Assembly: GCF_000237925.1 (NCBI RefSeq)
Contig: NC_031496.1
Coordinates: 16,002,571 to 16,066,570 of the forward strand
DNA length: 64,000 nucleotides
Source: Schistosoma mansoni
Lineage: Eukaryota; Platyhelminthes; Trematoda; Strigeidida; Schistosomatidae
Direction of reading: 5' to 3'
In this document: one piece after another, positions 48,301 through 60,300 of the stretch
Layout of the letters: each line of letters opens with the position of its first letter
How positions within the stretch are numbered: position 1 is the stretch's first letter
Made by a program: the position numbers and the translations under genes
Notes under the pieces: generated by a model
Told to the model about the DNA's origin: nothing
What the model saw: the letters and a program-made list of their open reading frames with translations, nothing else
Databases searched by the model: none

Positions 48301-51300
48301 AACAAGCTAGAAATTATTTCTAAGCTTTATAGAAGGTTATAGGTAACACTTGAAACTTAGCTGAATTCCCTACTTTCCAATAAAATTTCTACAAGGTCAT
48401 GTGAATGCATCGGTGATGATTTTTATAACACTACTGAATACTGTGATAATCCGTTTGTCAGATTAACCATTACATTAAATATCTTAGCAACACACTAATA
48501 TGTGATTAACACTAAGATCGATGTTAAATCGTTTCAAAGAAATTGATATGAAGAACGAGTGAACAAAATCTTACAGTTTCTTTTAGTTGAACCTGATTGA
48601 ATTTGATACGCGTAAGTCGATGATGAAATTCGGTATTGAAAATAAACTGATGATTGTTTTCAATCTCTAAATTCTACAGTAAAAAGGAAAAGAGGAAAAC
48701 ACATACAGATTACAAATAAGAGGAGTCAAATTAAAATAATCCTACTTCAAAATACTAGTTACAACTGTTTGGAAGTTAATGATAACACTTAGCTGCCCAG
48801 ATGTCCTTGAGTGAAGACTAAGATTGAAATCATAGGGTAGGTAGTTGAAAATCAAATATTTTAATCACTATATTATAATTTTTACAGAAAACAAAACAAT
48901 GATCCGAATGTGTCCAACTATAAACAAACCAACATGATGTGATAGAACAATAACGTATTCGTTTAGGTTAGCCCATCACTGTTAGTTCTTTGTTTAAAAT
49001 GTTAAATTTTAGTGCCCTGAAGGTATTGAGAGATATGTAAAGAAATAGTAAGACAGGAAGGAATGAAACATTTATTATAAAAAGGAGAAAAAAACTGCTT
49101 CTGGATCACTATGAACCTACATTCGAATCCGTTCATCGCAGTTATTTATGCCATTAAAGTGTGTGAAATTCGTGACTATATACAAGACGATTAAATATGC
49201 AGACATATTCCAAGTTAAAACCATTAAAGTACAAAAAAGTACCAACAGAAAATAGTTTACTTACACCAGGAGTTTTTTTCAACACACGTTGTCCTTTACC
49301 GGCAGCTAATGAAAGTAATGTTCGTTTTAATTCTTTTTCTTCGATACCAGTATTTTCAGCTATCGTTGTATAAGTAATAGGAGCATTATCTGATTGATTG
49401 AATTGTAATAACACTAAAGCTTGTAGTTCAGATACTTGTAATTCTTTACGAAGATTTGGTGTCTAGACAATAGGAAGAAATCAGGATGAAAACTAAAGAA
49501 TAAAACCATAACAATTTCGCTATGCACTGAGACTAATAAACGTAGTCAGTTAGTCAGTCACGACGTAGAACCTGTACGTATTTACACTGGTTTAAGTTGC
49601 CATAACCCGTTAGCACAAAGAGTTGAAACCGTAAGGCCAAATCTCAGAATAGGAAAAATAGTAATAGTATGGGTGGTAATACGAAAAGCTAAGCATTGAA
49701 GATACGGCTTTGAAAATAAAACACGAATTAATGAAATGGAAACAAAATAGTTATGATGAATTTAAAATCTCAGGATTTCAAGGAAGATAAATAACAACTG
49801 CACTTGTAACATCGCAAACGATTGTGAGCCATGTCATTCAAAGTGTCTAACCATTGGTCACGAGAGTCACCCGGACCCCAACCAGGTAGTCTGTACCTAC
49901 TAACATGGCTAAGTCCAGATGTCAGTGACTTCATCAACTGATGCTATGTTCTGGTTTGGCCGCCCCTAGCTTTCTTCCAGCTCACTCCTACACCAGAAGA
50001 CATTACCCATTGAGGTAAGAAGGTAGACGAAAACAGTATTACTTTTATGTCTAATAAATAAATAGTTGCTTTTAATGCAGTAGAAAAATATCAAACTTAA
50101 AATAGTGGATAACATTCATACCACGTGTATGTAATGTTCCAATGAATTGGAAACCGAACATGATGACTAGCATACTACAATTTAAAAATATGTTAGTCAA
50201 CGATGATAAAATACACTGAAATTAGAATAAAAAATTGTCAGATGAATGTGAGACGGTTGAAAATATGATTTGTTTAACTGAATTATCCACACCTGAACAA
50301 GTAAATTCACTTGATAATTCTACAATCTCTTATATAACAACATTATCTGTACACACGAGAGTTATCAAATATCTACCTAACGTTAAACAGTGTACAGTGA
50401 TATTTTATTTATTTATGTAAACATATAAACATTGGTGCAAGGAGGCACCAAATAGACATGCGTCACATATATCATTCCATTTGTATGAGGGCTGAGATAC
50501 CGCCCGGATACCCAAATCAAAGGTGGTTTACTTAGGCGGTCACACCCGGAGCCCTTGACCTAGAGATCTGATCCACAAGACAGTGGAGCAACGTAAGATG
50601 AGGTCCTGTAGTAGCCGATAACCAACAAAATGTTTATACACCATTTGTTTCCTTAGGATCCTCGAGCCCATGTGCACCACTGGTTTGGCATCATGATTTT
50701 CCAGCTCCCCTAGATGGACCATCCGTATTCATCAACCCGGTTAAAACGCCGGACATTCGCGGCCTGCTTGAATATCTGGGATAGTTGTTCCTACCATCTG
50801 GATATTTCGTCAAGTTATCTGTTTTCTTATTTCTTTTAACACATTATACCTATTAATTGCATAACCTATTCACGTGCGTTTGTGAAAAGTTTACGTTTCG
50901 CTAAACAAGTTACAAAACAGCCCAACCAGAGACATCGTGGTTGCTGGTAATATGCATCGAAAAGAATATACATTATTCACATGCCGATTTTTGAACTGCT
51001 AACATTTAACTGGCGATCACTCAATATTTATCGCAAGGATCGGTTAAGAAATAAGAAAAGGAAACTTGTTGAAATACTTTGCGCTGAGAATTCTATATTG
51101 TACCAAAAATATAATATTGAATAAAGCCATCAAAAAAATAATAATGATAATAATAATAATTACCGTCCTCTCAATCTCGTAAACAACACCCCCACCGCAA
51201 AAGTCAGTGAGCACGATTTCCCTGGCAGCGGCTGTATACGCGTAGCCATGTGAGAGCGTTTCGAGAGGGAGAGCTGACTCTCCCCACTCTCGGCCGTACC

Positions 51301-54300
51301 AGGTGACTAGTCTCTTAAACTAGTGTACGCACTAGAACTTAGTCGATGTGATAAAATTAAAACTAAAGATTAGATAATATGAAAATGATCACCATAAAGT
51401 GACCAACTAGTGTGTATGTAAAAGTTGCGAACATCGCGTAAAGCAGATTTTAGACTTAAATAAAAACAAACGTTTTAAACAAAATCCATAAATAAAAATT
51501 ATAATCAACGCTTATAGCTTAAAATGATGATTGTGACTGGTCTCATATCCTCTACAATAAACAATTCAGCAGCTTGTATATGACTATTTAAACAGTAATC
51601 TTTACACACAATGTTTTTCAGATACAAAATTATTTCATGATAAACTTTCAATATTTGAACTACATGTTTATATTCGATTACGCACGACCTACTTAGCTTT
51701 CATGATCAAGACTTACCGTAGGAAATTTAGCTTTAACAACACAAGTCCCTAAAGACGGTTCATATATCAGCTTTCGACCTTGGTGATGAGATAAATAGAA
51801 GCGCGTAAATTCCTCTCGAAGAGCCACCATCTGAAACAATAGACAAGTTGTAGAAAATTGAAATAAAATAATCCAAACTACCATAATAAATATTTAAATG
51901 AATATAAATCACTGATGGGAACTTTGAATCAGTCTCAATATTACACAATATTAATGTATGAAGAGAAGAAAAACAACCGTTTGCTACAATGGTGAGTAGA
52001 AGTGTCTCAGGCTTAAGTGGATCAATCATAAATCCAAATCATTAAGTACGCAAAACAATTAAAGAATATTAAGTATCAAATGCCCGTTATTTTAAATATG
52101 ATTATGATGATAAGGAGGAAGATAATGAAAAACTCATCACACTTTACAATCATACTAGACTGAACTTCATCTAGTCTAGTTTAACAGTACGTAAGCATCA
52201 ATCAGTTATGTAAATGGGTGAACCATACGAGTTTTATCTATCTTATAATATGAGGTAAGTAACGTATCGGCGTTTACTATTGCTAAGGTGATATGTCATT
52301 GAAACAGGATTGATTATTTTAGACATCCTCATTATGCAGATTTTTTGGTGAATGTTTTATCTGGAACTGGGCATTTATACTAAAAAATGTATGCCAGTTA
52401 TTTCACGATTACAGAACGAAATTCGTTTATGGACTTCAATAGTGGTTGAAAATGTCCAGTGCTAATAGTCTGTTGGCCTACAAATAACGGTTAACTTGTC
52501 CATAATGAATCAGATGTATTAAATTATTTTACAAGTATATCATATATTTTTAGTTGACTCCTATTCCTTTTTTCATACATCCTTATTATTTCTCGCCTTT
52601 TTAACACTTTCCCACCCACTTTCTTTATGCTACTGTGAAATGACTCACAATAGTATAGTCCTTTGTTTTGTCTAACTTCAGATAGTATTGACAAGGGAAG
52701 TACAGGGCAATCAGTTAGGTTAAAAAAAATATTTTTCACGGATAATACTCACTTCAGGGGGATAATTGGCTGTTGTCTGTGGATACGGTGGCCAAGATGC
52801 TGGACAAATCACATTTACGCTTAATTCGATTGCATAAGTATCAGGTAAAGATAAACGGAAATTTTTACTTAACTGCTTGCTTAACTCAATGTCCTGAAAC
52901 ATTGTTTCCATTTTGCGTGTATAATTTGGTCCACATTCTATAAATATTTTTAAAGAACCACGAATAGAAAAAAATGAGTATAACTGTAAAACCTCTGAAC
53001 ACTAATAATACAAAATAAAGAGATGTACTTTTCTGAAGTGATATTTCTTGAGATCACCTCTATTTCAGTCGAATACTGTACGAAATAAATCAAATGCTTA
53101 AAAATACGTAATCAAGATTAACAACTCAGACGGCACGAAATCAGCTGATCACAACCAAATAAACAACGATTGCAAAAGCGAATATCTATCCCTTCTAGAA
53201 ATATTTTGATGCCCTGAAAGCGTTTACAATACTTAGTAGTTTATACCTAGATCTCTAGTAACTTCGAATTGAATATTTCTTACCCATTCTTAGCTAGATT
53301 TATATTATTTTTACTACAGCCAAAGGGAATCTTCATCACTGATTCTCTGTTTTAACAAGTAGTTCTAATGTCTGACTACAAATGAGGTTGTAAAAAAAAC
53401 TATATACAATAGGTTTTGGCAACCTAATCTCCTTCGATGTTTTCAATAAATCGTCTACCTAAGATTTTATTTTTGGAATAACCGAGGCTAAGAAAGGGTA
53501 TAAAGTGCCCACATTTACTGTCCAAGGAAGTAAAACCCTATCAGTATCAGAAGAATGGAATAATTCAGCAGAGAATAAATAAACAACTATTTGGTTGACA
53601 ACTCTTCGGAGAAGTAATTTAAGTAATTTCAAAGTCTTGCAATAAAACTCATAATTATATCCTGGCTAACATATACAAGTGTACTTAGTGTGTTTCCAAT
53701 CCCATTTATGTTTTGGGGCACTGCGACTAACAACTCCACAGAATGAATGTAGGGATGATAACCAATGATATTTGTGAGTATATAATAAAGATGGAATCAA
53801 TTCCGAAACATTCAACAACAAATACACAATACACCATAATATCGACATAAGATTTCTTATTACAAAAAGTAATTTCAGCACCAAAACCTGAAGTACCAAT
53901 TTAGTTACTACCAAGTAACCAATTATAAATAAATGTGTACGGTGAACATATCAATCTACTTACAAAAATGGACGCTTACATTAATTAAAACATAGTTTCG
54001 AAATATTTCTCATCAGAAACAAGATAATAATAACATTTCAAGCGAGCAGCCAGATCCTGAATTCTTACCTTGTTTAAGTTTTGATAGCATAGCTTTTTCT
54101 GCATCAACTGATGCACTTTTATTCAAAAGAAGACGTTTTGCTAATTCTTTGGTATAAAATGCTTCAAATATATCTTTCCCATCGATGAAACGAAACAGAA
54201 TCATAGCCTGGTATCAAAATATAGAAATGTGTTAAAAACTTTTCTGCAGTAAACTGACATTATTACTATGAATATGTAAGTATAAAATATTAATTATATC

Positions 54301-57300
54301 TTCAATATAACTGTTATATCCGAACGAAAAATAAGTCAACGGTAACTGCTAGGAATCATTTATGGAGAATTATTACATATATTCGTATTGGATGATTATG
54401 AAGTAACCAGATTACATGTATATTCATATTCCTTTTTATTATAAGCTACTGTTATACGATTTACCATTCTGAATTTATTCGCAATCCATTAGTTAGTCTC
54501 CTATACTCACAGCCACTTTTAGCTTGATTTCGTATAATAATTATTTTTCATTTTATGGTGTGATGGTTTGCTTGTATATACATATACAATTCGTACAGCG
54601 AAGGCCGATATTTGGGTTGGGAACCGATCGAGCTGGGCTGGGGTAGGCGAGAAGCTAATATGCAGAGGACCAATAAGGATTCAGAGTTGACTCAAGGCTT
54701 CTCGTGTTGGTTAACGTATTACCGGTTTAGCACAGGGATGAGGTCATAGAAGTCAGTATTCTGGTTGACGATTTTGTCACTTGATATTTGAAGAGCCATA
54801 GAACATAAAGATTTATCAAGAAATCGACAGATTTGAAAAGCATTCAGTGGCATTTACATTTAGCCATATGTTTAAGTAGAATATCTTTAGAGTAAAATGA
54901 AATCAGTTGGAAAAATAGCTTTAAAAAACCTAGGCTCAAGCAAGAGTTTTATTAAATGGGGTAAACCACTTATCTGACACTTGAATTCGCAGATAAAGAA
55001 AGACGTTTAGTCAAACACCAATAATTCGGATAATTAGTTGATATAGAAGCTCGTTGATGATAGAAACAAGATAATTACTCATTATGTATACCACTTATTC
55101 ACTACAATCTAGAGCATATTAGTTCTGCAAATGTAAACAGTGAAACTCAACTGTTCAGATTCGAGTATTTGGAACAGAATTTCAACATTTAATAACATGT
55201 TAAGAAATCGACCAATAAAATAATCATAAGGGTCAAGTAAATTAGAATCGTGCTACTACTAAAATATTTAGTCAATAGATAGTTATTTGAAGAAATATCA
55301 GCAATAATAGTTAAATCAGTCATGACACATTAAATGTAAAATATTTCACGACAAAAACGATAATATGTTTACCTTATCCATTAACTTGTCCAATTCTTCT
55401 TCCGTTTGTGCTTTATTTCCAGATCTAAGATGAGAATCAAGATATTTAGCTAGAAACTCAGCCGGTTTGTTCGGACGTTGATTGATAAACTCTTCATAGG
55501 CTTCTTGTAAAACACGCATGAAACTGGGATCATTTGAAAAGCACGATACAGTAATTTCCGAAAGAAAATCCCGTGAATCTAATAAATTTTGAATCATATT
55601 GCGATCTTTTTCAGGATCGTGTGTTGGATTTTCCACCATTTCACGACCCATTTGTGTGATATAATTACGGAAATGTATCCGCAATTTTTCGATACCATTG
55701 GGAACTCGTGAAACTAAAGAAAACAATAAAGATAATTGGGAAGTTTGTTTTGTTTTCAGTGGATTGACTAAGCCGTTATCCAGTAGATAGTCTAATGGAC
55801 GAGTTAATAATTCCGAAACCAGAGTTGATATAAGCAAACTACGAGTTGAATTAGCATCTAAATATACAACAAGTCTATCTTCTTCCTCAATGATCCTTTT
55901 GTCCACATGTAGCAAATATTCAGGAACGCTGAGTTGTCTAGATAAAGTATCTGCTTCATAAGCGTAGAGTTGTTGACTTTTACAAAGAAATTCCGCAAGA
56001 AATATTGAATCATAGAGCTAGGCAAAGAAATAAAAAAGGGTACGGCTAAAAGTAGATAGATCGAAATATCATAAATAATGAATTATTTTTCCGAAAATAT
56101 CTTGTTTTCTACTCGAATATCTACCACAATTTAGTTGAGCATTATAACTTTCCCATAACAGCACATTTAGTCTTGTCAATTTACATCAAAAGTTGGTCAC
56201 AATGAAATTTTCAGAAATATGTTAAAATGGTACGAAGAAAGAAAGAAAATATACACGAATTGACTGACATAGCGGTCCAGTTAGTTCTGTGAGACGTAAT
56301 CAGGTTTACAGAAAAATATCTTGACATAGAGCGTTGAATACTACTCTAATGTTTTATGATACTAAACTTTAAATCAATGCATAGACTGTAGTGGTTGGTT
56401 CTATGTCAAGCCCAAATAGCTTATTCTAGCTTCTAGACAAAGTAATCATTCTTCTCAGGCTACATTTTGACCTTGTTAATTATTCGCTTATCAACCTTGA
56501 CTGCTTTTTTTATGTAAGTCCATGTGTGTGTATTTCTTACCTTACTCATCACATGCCTGTAACTTACTTTTGTTCGGCTATTAAAATCGATTAACGCTTG
56601 ATTAAATCGAATTGGCTCACATTCCTTATCCACCGCGTGTCATTTCGCTTCACTCTCTTCTCTTTGCTCCATCCCTCTGATTGTCTGTTCTGATCAACGA
56701 TTGTACAAAATATAAGTATTCAAAACTTCATTCTCGTATCCAACTTATTCCGTTATATACTAACGCGAGTTAAGTCGATGATTATATACGAGGATTGGTG
56801 ACATGTATATTTCAATAACAAACATTCATACGATCTAACTGGAGATGGATATCAGGCCACTAAAAGACAAAAACTGAAAAATACTAAAATAAACTGAATG
56901 AAAATAAACCGAGAACAAAACAAGAAGGGAGTAATCCCGCCTCCCTTCTCCTTCTACAACTTAATACCAGGTTGACCAGTATCCAGGTAATCTCTTGTGT
57001 TGCTGCAGGTTCACAATCTTGCCAACTATTTTACCCTATAGAAAGGATATTTTACACTTAACAGTAGCATTTAGTTCATGGTGCTACTATAAACGAACAA
57101 CACGTTGAGAATAATGATGACTGCTCTAACGTTCAAAGTGAATCAATTCTTGTCGACCACGGAAAGTAATGTTGCCAGATAGATATCATTACCAAGTTTT
57201 GATTTGATAATTTCGAATAAATTGAGCATTGGGTAGTTTGTTATAAATAAATAATATATTTGTAATATCCCAGTGAGTAGAAAAATTAGATTTCCTGACG

Positions 57301-60300
57301 TTTCGGGACTCAGTGCAAGCCACTTCTTCAGAGAATAAATAACCAAATTAAACTTAGTCTGAGTTCAAATAGTACAACGGAACAGTAAGAATGTTATGTG
57401 ATCAATCAAAAACCGGTCTGAATAGATCAATGTCATGTCATTTCGGTAAAGGTGATTCATAAGCGACATGTATGTAAAATTTGTATGTATATGTGCACCG
57501 TTAAGGATGAAAATTGTGCGACTTTCATGGTGAGAAAGGATAGAGTTCAATTTGTAAGGTAATAAGTGTGAATTGTAAATAACATCAGATTAGGTGGCTA
57601 GGATAGATAGTCCAAGTAGGATGTATGGTAAGGCTTTCTTTATTTATTTATAATGTTGTTAGACAACAGAATCATACAATGAACTAAGTTTACGGTTAAA
57701 AGGAACTTTAAAAAAAGAACCGGATCTAGGTTTTACGGAGAAAATAGAAAAAATGTAATACCTTGAAATGAAGTAGTTAACAACTTATAATCTTAGATGA
57801 AGCATGTTGCTAAATGGTTTTACGCCACTGATAACGGTGCTTCTCATTAGCCGACAGTGGAGAAGGGCCGCCCTCCCTCTTGAAATGCTCTCACACGGCC
57901 ACGCGTATACAACCTCTGCCAAGGAAGTCCTACTCACTGCCTCCTCGTAGCAGGGGTGTTGTATACGAAATTGAAAGGACGAAAAGCGAGTGTCCAGCGC
58001 TCTAACTGGGCTGGTGGACACGGCGAGTTCACCTAGGGAAGTTGGAAAACCCTGATTCTAAACCAGTGGTGCACATGGGTTCCAGTACCCTGAGGGAACA
58101 AATGGCGTATGAACCAATTGTTGGTCACCGGCTACCATGGGACTGCATCTCCTAACGATGCGCAACGAAATTGGGCAAAGCTTGCGTAAGGACCGAGAAG
58201 CCTGGTGGTCGGAGCGTGCTAATGATCTGGAAGCAACAGTTGTATCTGGTAACTGCTGGAAGCTCTTCCAACTCATCCGAGCCACTGGTAGCAAGACGTC
58301 TGGTGTGAGTGAAACAATCTGTGAAGATGATGGGATGCCAATCACTAACATCTATCGATATCTTGGACGATAGGCAGAATTCTTTGAAGGGCAGTTCAGC
58401 TGGCCTGCTGCTCCGGAAACATCAACCAGTTTGTCCTGCCCTCCATAGCCGGTGACGAATGATTCACCAAATGGGGCAGAAGTCCGTAAGGAACTCCCAC
58501 TCTTGAAACGCTAGAGATCTCGGGCCAAGATGACTTATCCCCGGCTCTTTTTAAAGATGGTGGAGACTTTCTGGCTAAGGAATTGACTGAATTGTTTACA
58601 AAAGTTTGGGAGCTAGAGAGTGTTCCAACGTCATGGAATGAGTCGATAGTTGTTCCTATCTTAAAAAAGGGTTCACGTTCCTGTAACAAATATCGTGGGA
58701 TGTCTACTTCCGATTGCGTCCAAACTATTGGCTTCTGTCATTCTTCGTAGATTGTTCAAAACCCGAGAAAGATTGACTCGCGAGGAGCAGGCTGGTTTTT
58801 GCTCTGGTCAAGGATGCATTGATCATATCTTCACCCTCCGCCAAATGTTAGAACACCGTCATACTTATCGCAGGCCAACAATCGTAGTGTTTCTTGATAT
58901 CAGGGCTGCCTTCGATTCGTTGGACAGGACTGTTCTCTGGGATTGTCTATTGGAGAAGGGTGTGCCTGAGAAGTTTATTAACATCTTAAAGGCCCTGTAT
59001 ACAAACACGTCAGGCAGAGTGATGGCATACAACCACCTCTCACCATTGTTCCATCCAAGGAATGAGGTTAGACAGGGTTGCCCAATCTCACCATTCCTCT
59101 TCAACTTTGCCATCGATGACATCCTGGAAACAGCTCTGATGGATGTAAGTAATGGCGATGTGGATCTGCTGCCTGGAGAACGACTTCTCGACCTCGAGTA
59201 TGCGGATGATATTGTCTTACTGTGCGATAACGCCCAAGGCATGCAATCCGCACTTAATCGGTTGGCAATCAGTGTCCGCAGGTACGGCATGTGCTTTGCA
59301 CCCTCCAAGTGCAAAGTACTCCTACAAGACTGGCAGGATTCTAATCCTGTACTCACCCTGGATGGTGAGCAGATTGAAGTAGTTGAGAAGTTCGTGTATC
59401 TAGGAAGCTATATAAGTGCTGGTGGTGGCGTGAGTGATGAGATCGATTCACGTATGGTGAAAGCCAGAGCGGCTTATGCCAATCTAAGCCAACTTTGGCG
59501 CCTTCGTGATTTTAATATGGCTGCAAAATGTCGGATCTCCAATACGTCGGTGAGAGCAGTTTTGCTTTATGCCTGTGAAACCTGGCCTCTCCGAGTTGAG
59601 GATGTTGGACGACTCTGTGTTCGACCATCGTTGTCTCCGAAGGATTGCTGACATTCAGTAGCAACACCATGTTAGTAATGCAGAGGTTCGGTATCGTGTT
59701 TTCGGGCGCAGAGACGATAATCTAATTACTGTCACTATCTTGAAACATCGACTTCGGTGGCTTGGACACGTTCTACGAATGTCGTCCCAGAGAATTCCGC
59801 GTCGTGCATTATTTACCGATGCTGGGACTAGTTGGAAAAAGCGGAGAGATGGTCAGTGTATGACATAGTGCCATGGTATGAAAGAAAGCTGCAAAGAGCT
59901 GGCTTCTGTTGGTCCTTTACGACTCCCTGGATGGGGTCCGAGAGATGGTGCAACACAGTGGCAAGAGACGTTATTAGATATGGCTCAGAATAGAAGCTAG
60001 TGGCGATCCTGCTGTAACATCCTTTTACTTTCTTCATAAAGAGCGGTCATACCTTCCATAACCGAAAGAATTCTTCTGGTTGTACATTTCTGTTTCCCAC
60101 ATTATTACTCTTATTATTACACTAACATACACTCTGTGGTTCTTGTTGTTCCTTGTTTTTTTTTCTTTCTTCCTTTTTCTTATATGCACCTGACCCCCTT
60201 TTCCCATTTTCACTGTTTTGTGTGGCGCATATATATCTGGTGCCCCTTTGTACCAATATTTATGTGTTAAAATAAATAAATAAAATAAATATCGGTACAG

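Noticed and set aside
55346-55915. Methionine at 55915 as a CUL4 start codon
   Set aside because: The frame is open upstream to 56017 with conserved cullin sequence and a good acceptor, and the previous exon joins in phase.
58865-59356. 163-codon ORF on the - strand
   Set aside because: It is the shadow of the RTE reverse transcriptase on the other strand.
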